From Halopseudomonas salina (GTDB lineage: Bacteria > Pseudomonadota > Gammaproteobacteria > Pseudomonadales > Pseudomonadaceae), in NCBI RefSeq assembly GCF_008641105.1, contig NZ_VTTI01000003.1, positions 22,981 through 86,980 on the forward strand: 64,000 bases of DNA, read 5' to 3'. Shown piece after piece: positions 54,067 through 62,072 of this stretch. The position numbers were made by a program, and so were the translations under genes. The notes beneath the pieces were generated by a model, which worked only from the letters and a program-made list of their open reading frames with translations, was not told the DNA's origin and did no database searches. The stretch's first letter is position 1. Every line of letters begins with the position of its first letter.

Positions 54067-55341
54067 ATGGCTGACAAGAAGGCGCAGTTGATGATCGAGG
54101 GCAATGCCCCAATCGACCTGCCAGTATATTCAGGCACTCTCGGGCCCGATGTTGTGGATGTGCGTGGACTGACCGCCGAAGGGTTCTTCACTTTTGACCC
54201 CGGTTTCATGGCTACTTCGTCCTGCGAATCCAAGATTACCTTTATTGATGGTGAGAAAGGTGTGCTGCTACACCGCGGCTACCCCATCGAACAACTGGCT
54301 GAAAATGCCGACTTCCTGGAAACCTGTTACCTGCTGCTCAAGGGCGAACTGCCCAACGATGCAGAAAAGGAAGTATTTGTCAGCACCATCAAGAATCACA
54401 CCATGGTGCACGAGCAGCTCAAGACATTCTTCAATGGCTTTCGCCGCGACGCTCACCCGATGGCCATCATGTGTGGCGTAGTCGGAGCCCTCTCGGCCTT
54501 CTATCATGACTCGCTGGACATCAATGATGCGCATCATCGCGAAATCTCCGCGATCCGTCTGATTGCCAAGATGCCCACCCTGGCAGCGATGGTTTACAAG
54601 TACTCCATGGGCCAGCCCATGATGTACCCGCGCAACGACCTGTCGTACTCGGAAAACTTCCTGCACATGATGTTCAACACGCCATGTGAGGAAAAGAAGG
54701 TTAATCCGATTCTGGCCAAGGCCATGGATCGCATTTTCGTTCTGCACGCCGACCACGAGCAGAATGCTTCGACCTCGACCGTACGCCTGGCCGGCTCCTC
54801 CGGTGCCAACCCCTTCGCCTGTATCGCTGCCGGTATCGCGGCACTCTGGGGCCCCGCTCATGGTGGCGCCAACGAAGCAGTTCTGACCATGCTGGACGAA
54901 ATCGGTGATGTATCGAACATCGAAAAGTTCATCGCCAAGGCTAAGGACAAGGACGATCCGTTCAAGCTGATGGGCTTCGGTCACCGCGTATACAAGAACT
55001 TCGATCCGCGCGCCAAGGTCATGAAGGAAACCTGTGACGAGGTGCTGGCCGAGCTGGGCATCAATGATCCGCAGCTGGAGCTGGCCATGAAGCTGGAAGA
55101 GATCGCGCGTAACGATCCCTACTTTGTCGAGCGCAACCTGTACCCGAACGTCGACTTCTACTCGGGCATCATCCTCAAGGCCATCGGCATCCCGGCCTCG
55201 ATGTTCACCGTGATCTTCGCCACCGGCCGCACGCCTGGCTGGATCGCGCACTGGAACGAGATGATCAGCAGCCCCTACAAGATCGGCCGTCCGCGTCAGC
55301 TCTACACCGGCGCCACCAAGCGCGACTACCCAAAGAAGTAG
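54067..55341 (+). CDS. gltA: Citrate synthase (type II, hexameric)
   Basis: Condenses oxaloacetate and acetyl-CoA to citrate. The 424-residue product has the catalytic histidines in [25 protein letters not shown] and [15 protein letters not shown] and the aspartate in NVDFYSGI. Length fits the NADH-regulated Gram-negative enzyme. RBS AGGAGG. From roughly 54740 onward third codon positions become almost all C or G, unlike the first half; this could reflect recombination with a GC-richer relative or selection. Strong terminator follows. Confidence 0.98.
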   Translation: MADKKAQLMIEGNAPIDLPVYSGTLGPDVVDVRGLTAEGFFTFDPGFMATSSCESKITFIDGEKGVLLHRGYPIEQLAENADFLETCYLLLKGELPNDAEKEVFVSTIKNHTMVHEQLKTFFNGFRRDAHPMAIMCGVVGALSAFYHDSLDINDAHHREISAIRLIAKMPTLAAMVYKYSMGQPMMYPRNDLSYSENFLHMMFNTPCEEKKVNPILAKAMDRIFVLHADHEQNASTSTVRLAGSSGANPFACIAAGIAALWGPAHGGANEAVLTMLDEIGDVSNIEKFIAKAKDKDDPFKLMGFGHRVYKNFDPRAKVMKETCDEVLAELGINDPQLELAMKLEEIARNDPYFVERNLYPNVDFYSGIILKAIGIPASMFTVIFATGRTPGWIAHWNEMISSPYKIGRPRQLYTGATKRDYPKK

Positions 55342-55347
55342 GCCGCA

Positions 55348-55381
55348 GCTAAAAAAACCCGCTCAGGCGGGTTTTTTTAGC
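55348..55381. terminator. Terminator after gltA
   Basis: GCTAAAAAAACCCGC (55348-55362) and its exact complement (55367-55381) enclose the loop TCAG: a 15-bp stem with a seven-T run, usable in both directions. Its last bases AGC also begin the heptad array, so terminator and array are fused without spacer. Confidence 0.94.
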
Positions 55382-55450
55382 TCCAAGCTCCAAGCTCCAA
55401 GCTCCAAGCTCCAAGCTCCAAGCTCCAAGCGGCAAGCGGCAAACGGCAAG
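55379..55450 (+). repeat. Heptad (AAGCNNN) array, forward arm, gltA side
   Basis: A partial AGCTCC merges with the gltA terminator, then AAGCTCC six times (55385-55426), AAGCGGC twice, AAACGGC and AAG. All units are in one phase. It faces the reverse arm at 55491 across about 40 bases of unique sequence containing TGTCCG, recalling the border of the array at 29.5 kb. Confidence 0.92.
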
Positions 55451-55490
55451 AAAAAGCATATGTCCGTGGAATAGCCGGGGCTTGCTTTTC

Positions 55491-55533
55491 TTGAAGCTTG
55501 AAGCTTGAGGCTTGCCGCTTGCCGCTGGGATTA
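55491..55533 (-). repeat. Heptad array, reverse arm, at ykgJ-like 3' end
   Basis: Plus-strand TTGAA, GCTTGAA, GCTTGAG, GCTTGCC, GCTTGCC, GCTGGGA, then the TTA of the ykgJ-like stop codon (55531-55533). On the minus strand TAATCCCAGCGGCAAGCGGC is identical, save one base, to the argG 3' end. Together with the forward arm it makes a ~150-base inverted element between two gene 3' ends. Confidence 0.9.
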
Positions 55534-55788
55534 CCCCGTCTGCGACTCCCACCATCCTATAATACGCAACGCCTCAACCTGCGAATCACCGCAGACCTCT
55601 TCATCTGCCTTAAACCCGGAACACACCGCTGGCCGGTCAGGGTGACCGAAGATGCGGCAGCGGTATTGCTCATCCAGCTGAATACAGACGACACCCGCGG
55701 GCTTGCCAGCAGGCATACCCGGGATCGGGGAAGTAATCGAGGGCGCAATGCAGCAGGCCCCGCAGCCAGGTCGGCAGAGCATGGACAT
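55531..55788 (-). CDS. YkgJ-family cysteine cluster protein
   Basis: An 85-residue protein with the zinc- or iron-binding cysteine pattern of the YkgJ/UPF0153 family: CRPGCGACC at the N terminus, then C in [28 protein letters not shown]. Function unknown. The ATG at 55788 is six bases past the dehydrogenase stop; the RBS is weak, so coupling with that gene is likely. Its stop codon coincides with the edge of a heptad array. Confidence 0.82.
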   Translation of the reverse strand: MSMLCRPGCGACCIAPSITSPIPGMPAGKPAGVVCIQLDEQYRCRIFGHPDRPAVCSGFKADEEVCGDSQVEALRIIGWWESQTG

Positions 55789-55793
55789 GAGTC

Positions 55794-56666
55794 TTACTTT
55801 TCCCGATCCAGGCGGGCGATCAAGCTGGAAGTATCCCAACGCCCGCCACCCATCGCCTGCACGTCAGCGTAAAACTGATCAACCAGCGCGGTCACTGGCA
55901 GACGTGCGCCGTTATGCCGTGACTCATCGAGCACGATGGAAAGATCCTTGCGCATCCAGTCCACTGCAAAACCGAAATCAAACTCTCCTGCCAACATGGT
56001 CTTGTGACGATTTTCCAGCTGCCAGGATTGCGCCGCTCCCTTGCTTATCACTTCCATGGCAGCCTCTCCATCAAGACCAGCACACTGGGCGAAATGCAGC
56101 GCTTCGGCGAGGCCCTGCACCAAGCCGGCAATGCATATCTGATTGACCATCTTGGTCAACTGGCCTGAACCGGCAGGCCCCATCAGCTTAAGCATTTTGG
56201 CGTAGCTGTTGATCACCGGGCGGGCAAAATCGAACACCGATTCTTCACCCCCTACCATGACCGTCAGCTTGCCGCTCTCGGCGCCCGCCTGCCCGCCGGA
56301 AACTGGCGCATCGAGAAACCCCAGACCGCGCTCCCGCGCCAACCCGGCCATCTCTACCGCGACATCTGCAGATGCCGTAGTGTGGTCGACAATCACAGTG
56401 CCGCTGCGCGCACCCTGTAAAACGCCCTGCTCCCCCGTCATCACTTCGCGCAGATCATTATCGTTGCCCACACAGAGCATCACGAAGTCCTGCTCGGCAG
56501 CCGCTTCGGCGGGGGTCGGAGCAGCTCTACCACCATATTCGGCTACCCAGGCGTCAGCCTTGGAGGCTGTACGATTGTAAACGCAGACCTCATGGCCCGC
56601 TCGCTTGAGGTGCCCGGCCATGGGGTAACCCATAACACCGAGCCCGATGAATGCAATGTTGGCCAT
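55794..56666 (-). CDS. Beta-hydroxyacid dehydrogenase (3-hydroxyisobutyrate dehydrogenase family)
   Basis: A 290-residue NAD(P)-dependent oxidoreductase. [21 protein letters not shown] is the dinucleotide motif, [16 protein letters not shown] the substrate-binding motif, and [11 protein letters not shown] contains the catalytic lysine. Family members reduce or oxidise 3-hydroxyisobutyrate, tartronate semialdehyde or succinate semialdehyde; which one applies cannot be told. RBS GGAGG. It is cotranscribed with the downstream ykgJ-like gene. Confidence 0.9.
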   Translation of the reverse strand: MANIAFIGLGVMGYPMAGHLKRAGHEVCVYNRTASKADAWVAEYGGRAAPTPAEAAAEQDFVMLCVGNDNDLREVMTGEQGVLQGARSGTVIVDHTTASADVAVEMAGLARERGLGFLDAPVSGGQAGAESGKLTVMVGGEESVFDFARPVINSYAKMLKLMGPAGSGQLTKMVNQICIAGLVQGLAEALHFAQCAGLDGEAAMEVISKGAAQSWQLENRHKTMLAGEFDFGFAVDWMRKDLSIVLDESRHNGARLPVTALVDQFYADVQAMGGGRWDTSSLIARLDREK

Positions 56667-56916
56667 AAAGCCTCCGGAAATTGCCGCAAGTTTCAGGCCG
56701 GAGAAAAGTCACGGCCGCCCCTGCGGGATATTAGGTTGTGTTGCGCATGATAGCAGTCAACAAGAGGGCACCGGCTGTTTTGCTGTTCACTGCAAATGAA
56801 ATTGCGAAGGTGACATGTCTTGCTAACAATCTGTACGCCAAGGTCGCCCGTTGTTCATATCAACGCCACGATTTGCAGGCTACCATATGAGAATATTTCT
56901 CAAAAAAGGCTAGTTC
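56667..56916. other. Divergent region between dehydrogenase and RND operon
   Basis: About 250 bases serving two divergent units. The only distinct element is a 15-base palindrome at 56888-56902, listed separately. No other repeat or RNA-like structure seen. Confidence 0.45.
56888..56902. promoter_or_regulatory. Palindromic operator candidate before RND operon
   Basis: TGAGAA-TAT-TTCTCA is a perfect 15-base palindrome ending 14 bases before the adaptor ATG. The position between promoter and RBS suits a repressor of the pump. No regulator gene lies beside the operon. Confidence 0.55.
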
Positions 56917-57969
56917 ATGCGCCGCCTCTCTCCCTCGCTCCAGGGCATCCTACTAGGCATCGTTGCCTCTAGCCTGATCGCCTGCAGCCCAGAGCCACCG
57001 GAGCAGCGAAAGCAGACCGCCACACCCATTGCCGCATTTGAAGTGACCAGGCGTGACCTGTCTCGGCCCCTCCGGTTGGCGGCGACCGTCGAACCTGCCG
57101 TAGTGATAAGCCTCGCCGCAAGGACGGAAGGTACCGTGCGGGAGATTCTGGTTGAGGAAGGAGACCGGGTGGAGGCGGGACAACTCATGGCTCAGCTGGA
57201 CGTCGCCGAAGCCGCAGCCGAGCTCAGTCGCGCTAAAGCTGTGATGGCGTCTGCCCAGCTGGACTTTACCCGAGCCACGGAATTGAAGCGCCGAGGTGTG
57301 GCCAGCCAGATCGAGTATCAGGCAGCCGATGTGGCACTGCAGGTTGCTCGCAGCGAACGTGAGCTGTGGCAGAGCCGCGTTGACTACGGACGTATCGAAG
57401 CTCCACGCGACAGTACGGTGGTCATGCGACACATCGAACCCGGCGAGGCTGTCGAAGCGCAAGACACCCTATTTGATCTCGCTGACCTAGATCACCTGGT
57501 ACTCCGGCCGGGTATCTCCGAGCTGGATGTCGTTCACTTGCAGGTGGATCAATTACTGCCCGTCAGCGTGGATGCCCTGCCCGAGCTGGATCTGGAGGGT
57601 CGAATACGGCGCATATTTCCCGCTGCAATTGGCGCCAGTCGCCTGATAACAGTGGAGGTCACGTTGCCAGGCAACGCCTGGGATGAGGGCATACGGCCCG
57701 GCTTTCTGGCACGCATCGAGAGCGCAATTGACCGTCGCCCAAACACACTTGTGGTTCCTGCAGCGGCACTTGGCAGTGAAGGAATCCAACAATATCTCTA
57801 CCTCATCGAAAATAACACCCTGGTGAGACGCGAGGTTGAAATCGGCATCACCCGAGACAGGTGGGTCGAGGTCCTTGGCGGGGTTGAGGCAGGCGACATG
57901 GTTCTCGCCAGCAGTCCGATCGACATGCTCGATGGGCAACAGGTACAGATAGTGGCGCAGCATGACTGA
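56917..57969 (+). CDS. RND efflux periplasmic adaptor, lipoprotein
   Basis: A 350-residue membrane fusion protein. The signal peptide ends SSLIAC, so the adaptor is lipid-anchored. AATVEPAVVISLAARTEGTVREILVEEGDRVEAGQLMAQLD and GRIEAPRDSTVVMRHIEPGEAV are the barrel-sandwich halves around a short hairpin (~100-140), shorter than in drug pumps of the MexA type. It overlaps the permease gene by eight bases. Confidence 0.9.
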   Translation: MRRLSPSLQGILLGIVASSLIACSPEPPEQRKQTATPIAAFEVTRRDLSRPLRLAATVEPAVVISLAARTEGTVREILVEEGDRVEAGQLMAQLDVAEAAAELSRAKAVMASAQLDFTRATELKRRGVASQIEYQAADVALQVARSERELWQSRVDYGRIEAPRDSTVVMRHIEPGEAVEAQDTLFDLADLDHLVLRPGISELDVVHLQVDQLLPVSVDALPELDLEGRIRRIFPAAIGASRLITVEVTLPGNAWDEGIRPGFLARIESAIDRRPNTLVVPAAALGSEGIQQYLYLIENNTLVRREVEIGITRDRWVEVLGGVEAGDMVLASSPIDMLDGQQVQIVAQHD

Positions 57970-60900
57970 CTCCCCTCGCGGCTCCGGGTTAACCGGCCTG
58001 GCTATCAGACGTCCGGTTGGCACCCTGGCTCTCGCTTCAGTGGTACTGGTGATCGGGCTGTACTTTTTACAACGCCTGCCCATTGATCTGCTGCCCGCGA
58101 TCGACTATCCGCAGATCAGGGTCAGCGTTGAGTATCCTGGGGTCTCGGCGGAAGTGATCGAGCAGCAGGTGACACGGGTATTGGAGCGCAGTCTGGCTTC
58201 GACCGAGAATCTGGTGCGCATCAGTAGCGAGGTAGAGGATAGCGAGACGGATCTGGACCTGACATTCGAGTTCGGCACCGACCTGGATCTGGCGCTGCAG
58301 GACGTAGCCCGGGGTCTGGAACAGGCAAGAGCGTTGCTGCCCAACATTGATCCGCCACGTGTGCGAAAGTTCGACCCCGGCCAGGAGGCTGTCTGGCAGG
58401 GCGGATTCAGTTCGACCGTACGCAATGAAGCAGCCGTGAATGACTGGATCGAAAACACGCTGACGCCGCAACTGATCGGTATTCCGGGAGTTTCCTCAGT
58501 GGAAGCAACCGGCGGCATGGTGCGTGAAATAGAGGTCGTGGTAGACCAGCAGCGCCTGCTGTCCTACGGCATATCAATGGCCGACGTCGGTGCCAGTCTG
58601 GCGGCGCAGAACAGGGATTCCGCGATTGGCCGGGTGACGTCAGATCTGTTTGACGTTGCAGCCAAGACTGAAGGGCAGTTTACTTCCCTCGAGCAGATCG
58701 AGAACCTGTTACTGCCCCTGCCCCGCGAAGTTTCACGTTATGGCAGCAATATTCGTCTTGATGACGTAGCCGACGTGTTTGACGGCAGCCGGCGCCAACG
58801 GGTTTTCGCTCGACTGAACGCAAGCCCCGCATCACAAGTCTCCATCTACAAATTACCCGGCGCCAATACTGTAGCCGTTGCGGACTCGGTACGCGATACG
58901 CTCGCCCGCCTGGAGCGCGGCGGCTTCGTTCCACCGGACATTCGCTTCCGCGCAACCCAGGACCCGACCTATTTCATCCGTGGCGCACTGGCCAGCGTCA
59001 GCGCCGCGGCGCTGATCGGGGGCAGTCTGGCGATGCTTGTTGTTCTGCTTTTCCTCGGTAGCCTGCGCAAGGGATTTGTCATCGGCCTGTCGATTCCAAT
59101 CGCACTCATGGCCACCTTCAGTCTGATGGGAGTGAGTGGCCTTACGCTCAACATCATCAGCATGGGTGGTCTCGCACTGGGCGTCGGGCTGTTGCTGGAT
59201 AACGCCATCGTCATGCTGGAAAACATCTACAGACACCGCGATAGCCTTGGCAAGTCACCCGACGACGCGGCCAGCGATGGTGCCAGCGAAGTGGTGTCTG
59301 CAATCACCGCGGGCACCCTGACCAACCTCGCCGCCGTACTTCCCTTCCTGCTAGTCAGTGGTATTGCCGCGCTGGTATTCCGGGAGATGATTCTGACTAT
59401 AGCCTTCGCGATCATTGCTACCTTGCTCGCAGCGCTTTCACTCGTGCCGACCCTCGCTGCACTCATGGGGAAAATCAGTTTCAAGAGCGGCCTGGAGACC
59501 AGCGCTCCAGTTCGTCATTTTGGCCGACTGGTCTCGTACCTGCGTTCAGCTTACTCACGGGTACTCCCTGGCGTATTGCGTTGGCGCTGGGGTGTGATGG
59601 CTCTGGCAACCGCGTTGTTGGCATTATCGGCATGGACCTTTACGCAGTTGGGCAGCGAATTCCTGCCGCAACTTGACGACGGCAGCGTGCAGATACGTAT
59701 TACGCTACCTGCCGGTACGCCGCCCGACCGAACCCAGGAGATATCCCGCCAGGTAGAGCAACTACTGCTTGAGCGCGAACACGTGGATACCGTCTTTACG
59801 CTGGCAGGGGGCGCCCTTTGGGGAGGCGTGGTCAGCGAACGCGCCGGCTCAGCCATTTTCCTGATCCAGCTTATCCCCGCTGGCGAGCGGCCTGGAGTAT
59901 CAGCCGGAATCTGGATAACCGAAGCCAGACAGGCTGTAGCCGCATTGAAACTGCCAGGGGCCACTATCAGCGCGCGGCCACCACAGATCCGTGGATTGCG
60001 CTTCACCAGCGACGGCAATGACCTGGTGATTGGCGTCAGCGGCCCGGACCTGGACGAGCTGCAGCGGATTTCCAGTGAAATAGGTCAACGCCTGGAGGGT
60101 ATTCCCGGACTGGTCGGGCTGGAGACTGGCTCTCAGGATCAGGCTCCTCTGCTACGCCTGTTTGTCGACCGGCAACGGGCAGCGCAATATGGCATGCGCG
60201 TAACCGAGGTTGGCGAGGCCATACGCCAGGCCGTAGACGGGCTGGTAACTACTCAATACATAGATGGCGACCAGGAGTACGACATCCGGGTCCGGCTACC
60301 CTATGACACCATTGAAAACGCCGAGGACCTGGGAAACCTGAGAATCTCCCGCGGCCAGGACGAACCCGTGCTACTGCGTGATGTCGCTACCCTGGAACTG
60401 GGCGAAGGGCCTGCTGAAATCTATCGGGAAAACCAGAGCAGGGTCATGCGGGTGGTGGGCGATATCAACACCAGCATCTCTGATGTGGGCACCGTCATGG
60501 CTGAGGTGGAGGCCCGTCTGGCGGATCTCGAGCTTCCCGAGCGCTACAGCCTTATTACTGGAGGGCAATGGGAAACCATACAGGAGACCAACCGGGAAAT
60601 CGCACTGGTCGTCATGTTGTCCATTTTCCTGGTATTTGTAGTGCTGGCGGTGCAATACGAGCGATTGAGTAATCCGCTGGTGATTCTGGCTGCGGCTCCT
60701 TTGGCTCTGGTAGGCGTCAGCCTGATCCTCTGGGCCACATCCACGCCCGTGTCATCACCAGTGCTGATAGGCCTGATACTGCTGATTGGTATCGTGGTCA
60801 ATAATGCGATCCTTCTGGTCGAATATATAGAACAGGGACGCCGCGAGAGCGATCTGACCGTAGTCGATGCCATAGTCAAAGCGGGTAGCGCCCGACTGCG

Positions 60901-61126
60901 TCCGATTCTGATGACCACCCTGACAACTGTTCTGGGCATGCTGCCACTGGCTATCGGCCTGGGTGAAGGAGCCGAGATCATGCGTCCTCTGGCACTGACC
61001 GTAGTGGGTGGCCTGACGCTGTCGATGGTCCTGACGCTGTTCGTCGTACCCTGCCTTTACATGATCGTCAATGCCACGGCAGAGGGTCTCGGACGACGCC
61101 TGACGCGCAGCAATTCCATGGCATGA
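57962..61126 (+). CDS. RND efflux permease
   Basis: Inner-membrane proton-driven pump of 1054 residues. It begins RRPVGTLALASVVLVIGLYFL and has the two repeated halves with large periplasmic loops. TM4 reads GVGLLLDNAIVMLENIYRHRDS: a single aspartate followed by N, unlike the DD of the pump at 31.3 kb. TM10 has GIVVNNAILLVEYIEQGRR. This DN form is common in RND groups distinct from AcrB. Starts inside the adaptor gene. No outer-membrane channel gene is linked. Confidence 0.92.
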   Translation: MTDSPRGSGLTGLAIRRPVGTLALASVVLVIGLYFLQRLPIDLLPAIDYPQIRVSVEYPGVSAEVIEQQVTRVLERSLASTENLVRISSEVEDSETDLDLTFEFGTDLDLALQDVARGLEQARALLPNIDPPRVRKFDPGQEAVWQGGFSSTVRNEAAVNDWIENTLTPQLIGIPGVSSVEATGGMVREIEVVVDQQRLLSYGISMADVGASLAAQNRDSAIGRVTSDLFDVAAKTEGQFTSLEQIENLLLPLPREVSRYGSNIRLDDVADVFDGSRRQRVFARLNASPASQVSIYKLPGANTVAVADSVRDTLARLERGGFVPPDIRFRATQDPTYFIRGALASVSAAALIGGSLAMLVVLLFLGSLRKGFVIGLSIPIALMATFSLMGVSGLTLNIISMGGLALGVGLLLDNAIVMLENIYRHRDSLGKSPDDAASDGASEVVSAITAGTLTNLAAVLPFLLVSGIAALVFREMILTIAFAIIATLLAALSLVPTLAALMGKISFKSGLETSAPVRHFGRLVSYLRSAYSRVLPGVLRWRWGVMALATALLALSAWTFTQLGSEFLPQLDDGSVQIRITLPAGTPPDRTQEISRQVEQLLLEREHVDTVFTLAGGALWGGVVSERAGSAIFLIQLIPAGERPGVSAGIWITEARQAVAALKLPGATISARPPQIRGLRFTSDGNDLVIGVSGPDLDELQRISSEIGQRLEGIPGLVGLETGSQDQAPLLRLFVDRQRAAQYGMRVTEVGEAIRQAVDGLVTTQYIDGDQEYDIRVRLPYDTIENAEDLGNLRISRGQDEPVLLRDVATLELGEGPAEIYRENQSRVMRVVGDINTSISDVGTVMAEVEARLADLELPERYSLITGGQWETIQETNREIALVVMLSIFLVFVVLAVQYERLSNPLVILAAAPLALVGVSLILWATSTPVSSPVLIGLILLIGIVVNNAILLVEYIEQGRRESDLTVVDAIVKAGSARLRPILMTTLTTVLGMLPLAIGLGEGAEIMRPLALTVVGGLTLSMVLTLFVVPCLYMIVNATAEGLGRRLTRSNSMA

Positions 61127-61195
61127 ATGCATTGCCGAGTGCACACTGAGGTCGGCATACTACCCGCCCTAACCACGCTCCGGAGGAGCTCAAAG

Positions 61196-61477
61196 ATGTT
61201 CAGCGTCAACCAGTACTTTGAAGGCAAGGTTGCATCCATCGGTTTCCAGCAACCCGAAGGCGCGGCGACCGTAGGCGTGATGGCGCCGGGCGAATATGAG
61301 TTCGGAACCAGCCAGCTGGAAATCATGCACGTAATCACCGGACAGCTGACGGTAAAATTGCCGGGAAGCGAGCAGTGGGAAGACTTTGCCGGTGGCAGTC
61401 AATTCACCGTACCGGCCAACAGCAAATTCAACCTCAAGGTTGAACAGGATACCGCCTACCTGTGCGAGTACCGCTGA
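61196..61477 (+). CDS. ppnP: Pyrimidine/purine nucleoside phosphorylase PpnP
   Basis: A 93-residue cupin-fold protein (formerly YaiE/DUF1255) that phosphorolyses several nucleosides. [42 protein letters not shown] and [13 protein letters not shown] are the family signature along its length. The ATG at 61196 is seven bases after GGAGG. Monocistronic or read from the RND operon, 69 bases downstream of it. Confidence 0.93.
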   Translation: MFSVNQYFEGKVASIGFQQPEGAATVGVMAPGEYEFGTSQLEIMHVITGQLTVKLPGSEQWEDFAGGSQFTVPANSKFNLKVEQDTAYLCEYR

Positions 61478-61504
61478 GTCTTGCCTGACCAGGAGCGGTC
61501 GTCT

Positions 61505-61948
61505 TCAGCCGACCGCCTCCTCCACCAGAGCCTTGCCATAATTCTCGAGAAAAACGGGTGGCATGCGTCGGGGTTTGCCCGTCGACAATTCAATGCAAGC
61601 GAATGTGGTGCGAGCACGCAATAGCGTGGCACCATCTGATTTGCGGCACAGCTGGAAATGCCGCGTCATCCGCAGCTTGCGGTCCCAGTGGATAATCCAG
61701 GTAGCCATGACCAATTCGTCGCCCAGGTAACCCGCCGCCAGATAATCAATTTCATGACGCACCACTGCCATCGCCCGATCCAGCTGCCGATACTCGTCCA
61801 GACCGAGGCCCAGCGACATGGAATGACGCCAGGCGCAACCTTCGAGCCAACGCACATAGACCGTATTGTTGGCATGGCCCAGGGCATCTATGTCGTCTGC
61901 CTGAACAGTAATGTCCAGGGTATAGGGGTTATCCAGGTCCCATTTCAC
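61505..61948 (-). CDS. Acyl-CoA thioesterase, 4HBT/YbgC-like
   Basis: A 147-residue hotdog protein: TLDITVQADDIDALGHANNTVYVRWLE is the 4-hydroxybenzoyl-CoA thioesterase motif with the catalytic aspartate, and VVRHEIDYLAAGYLGDELVM follows as usual. I start it at the GTG at 61948, which has GGAG nine bases upstream; an in-frame codon at 61990 would add 14 atypical residues. Convergent with ppnP, separated by 27 bases. Substrate not predictable. Confidence 0.85.
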   Translation of the reverse strand: MKWDLDNPYTLDITVQADDIDALGHANNTVYVRWLEGCAWRHSMSLGLGLDEYRQLDRAMAVVRHEIDYLAAGYLGDELVMATWIIHWDRKLRMTRHFQLCRKSDGATLLRARTTFACIELSTGKPRRMPPVFLENYGKALVEEAVG

Positions 61949-62072
61949 AATTAGCCACTCCAGCCGGTTATTCCGTAAAGCCGCAAGCATAGCATTTTTG
62001 CCGGCTCATACTGGCTTGCGGCCTGGCGGTCCAGAGTCGACACTGGGGAGAATATTCGATGGAAGCGCCCAA

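Noticed and set aside
54268..55251. Open frame of 327 codons opposite gltA
   Set aside because: Mirror of gltA codon bias, no start signal, no domains.
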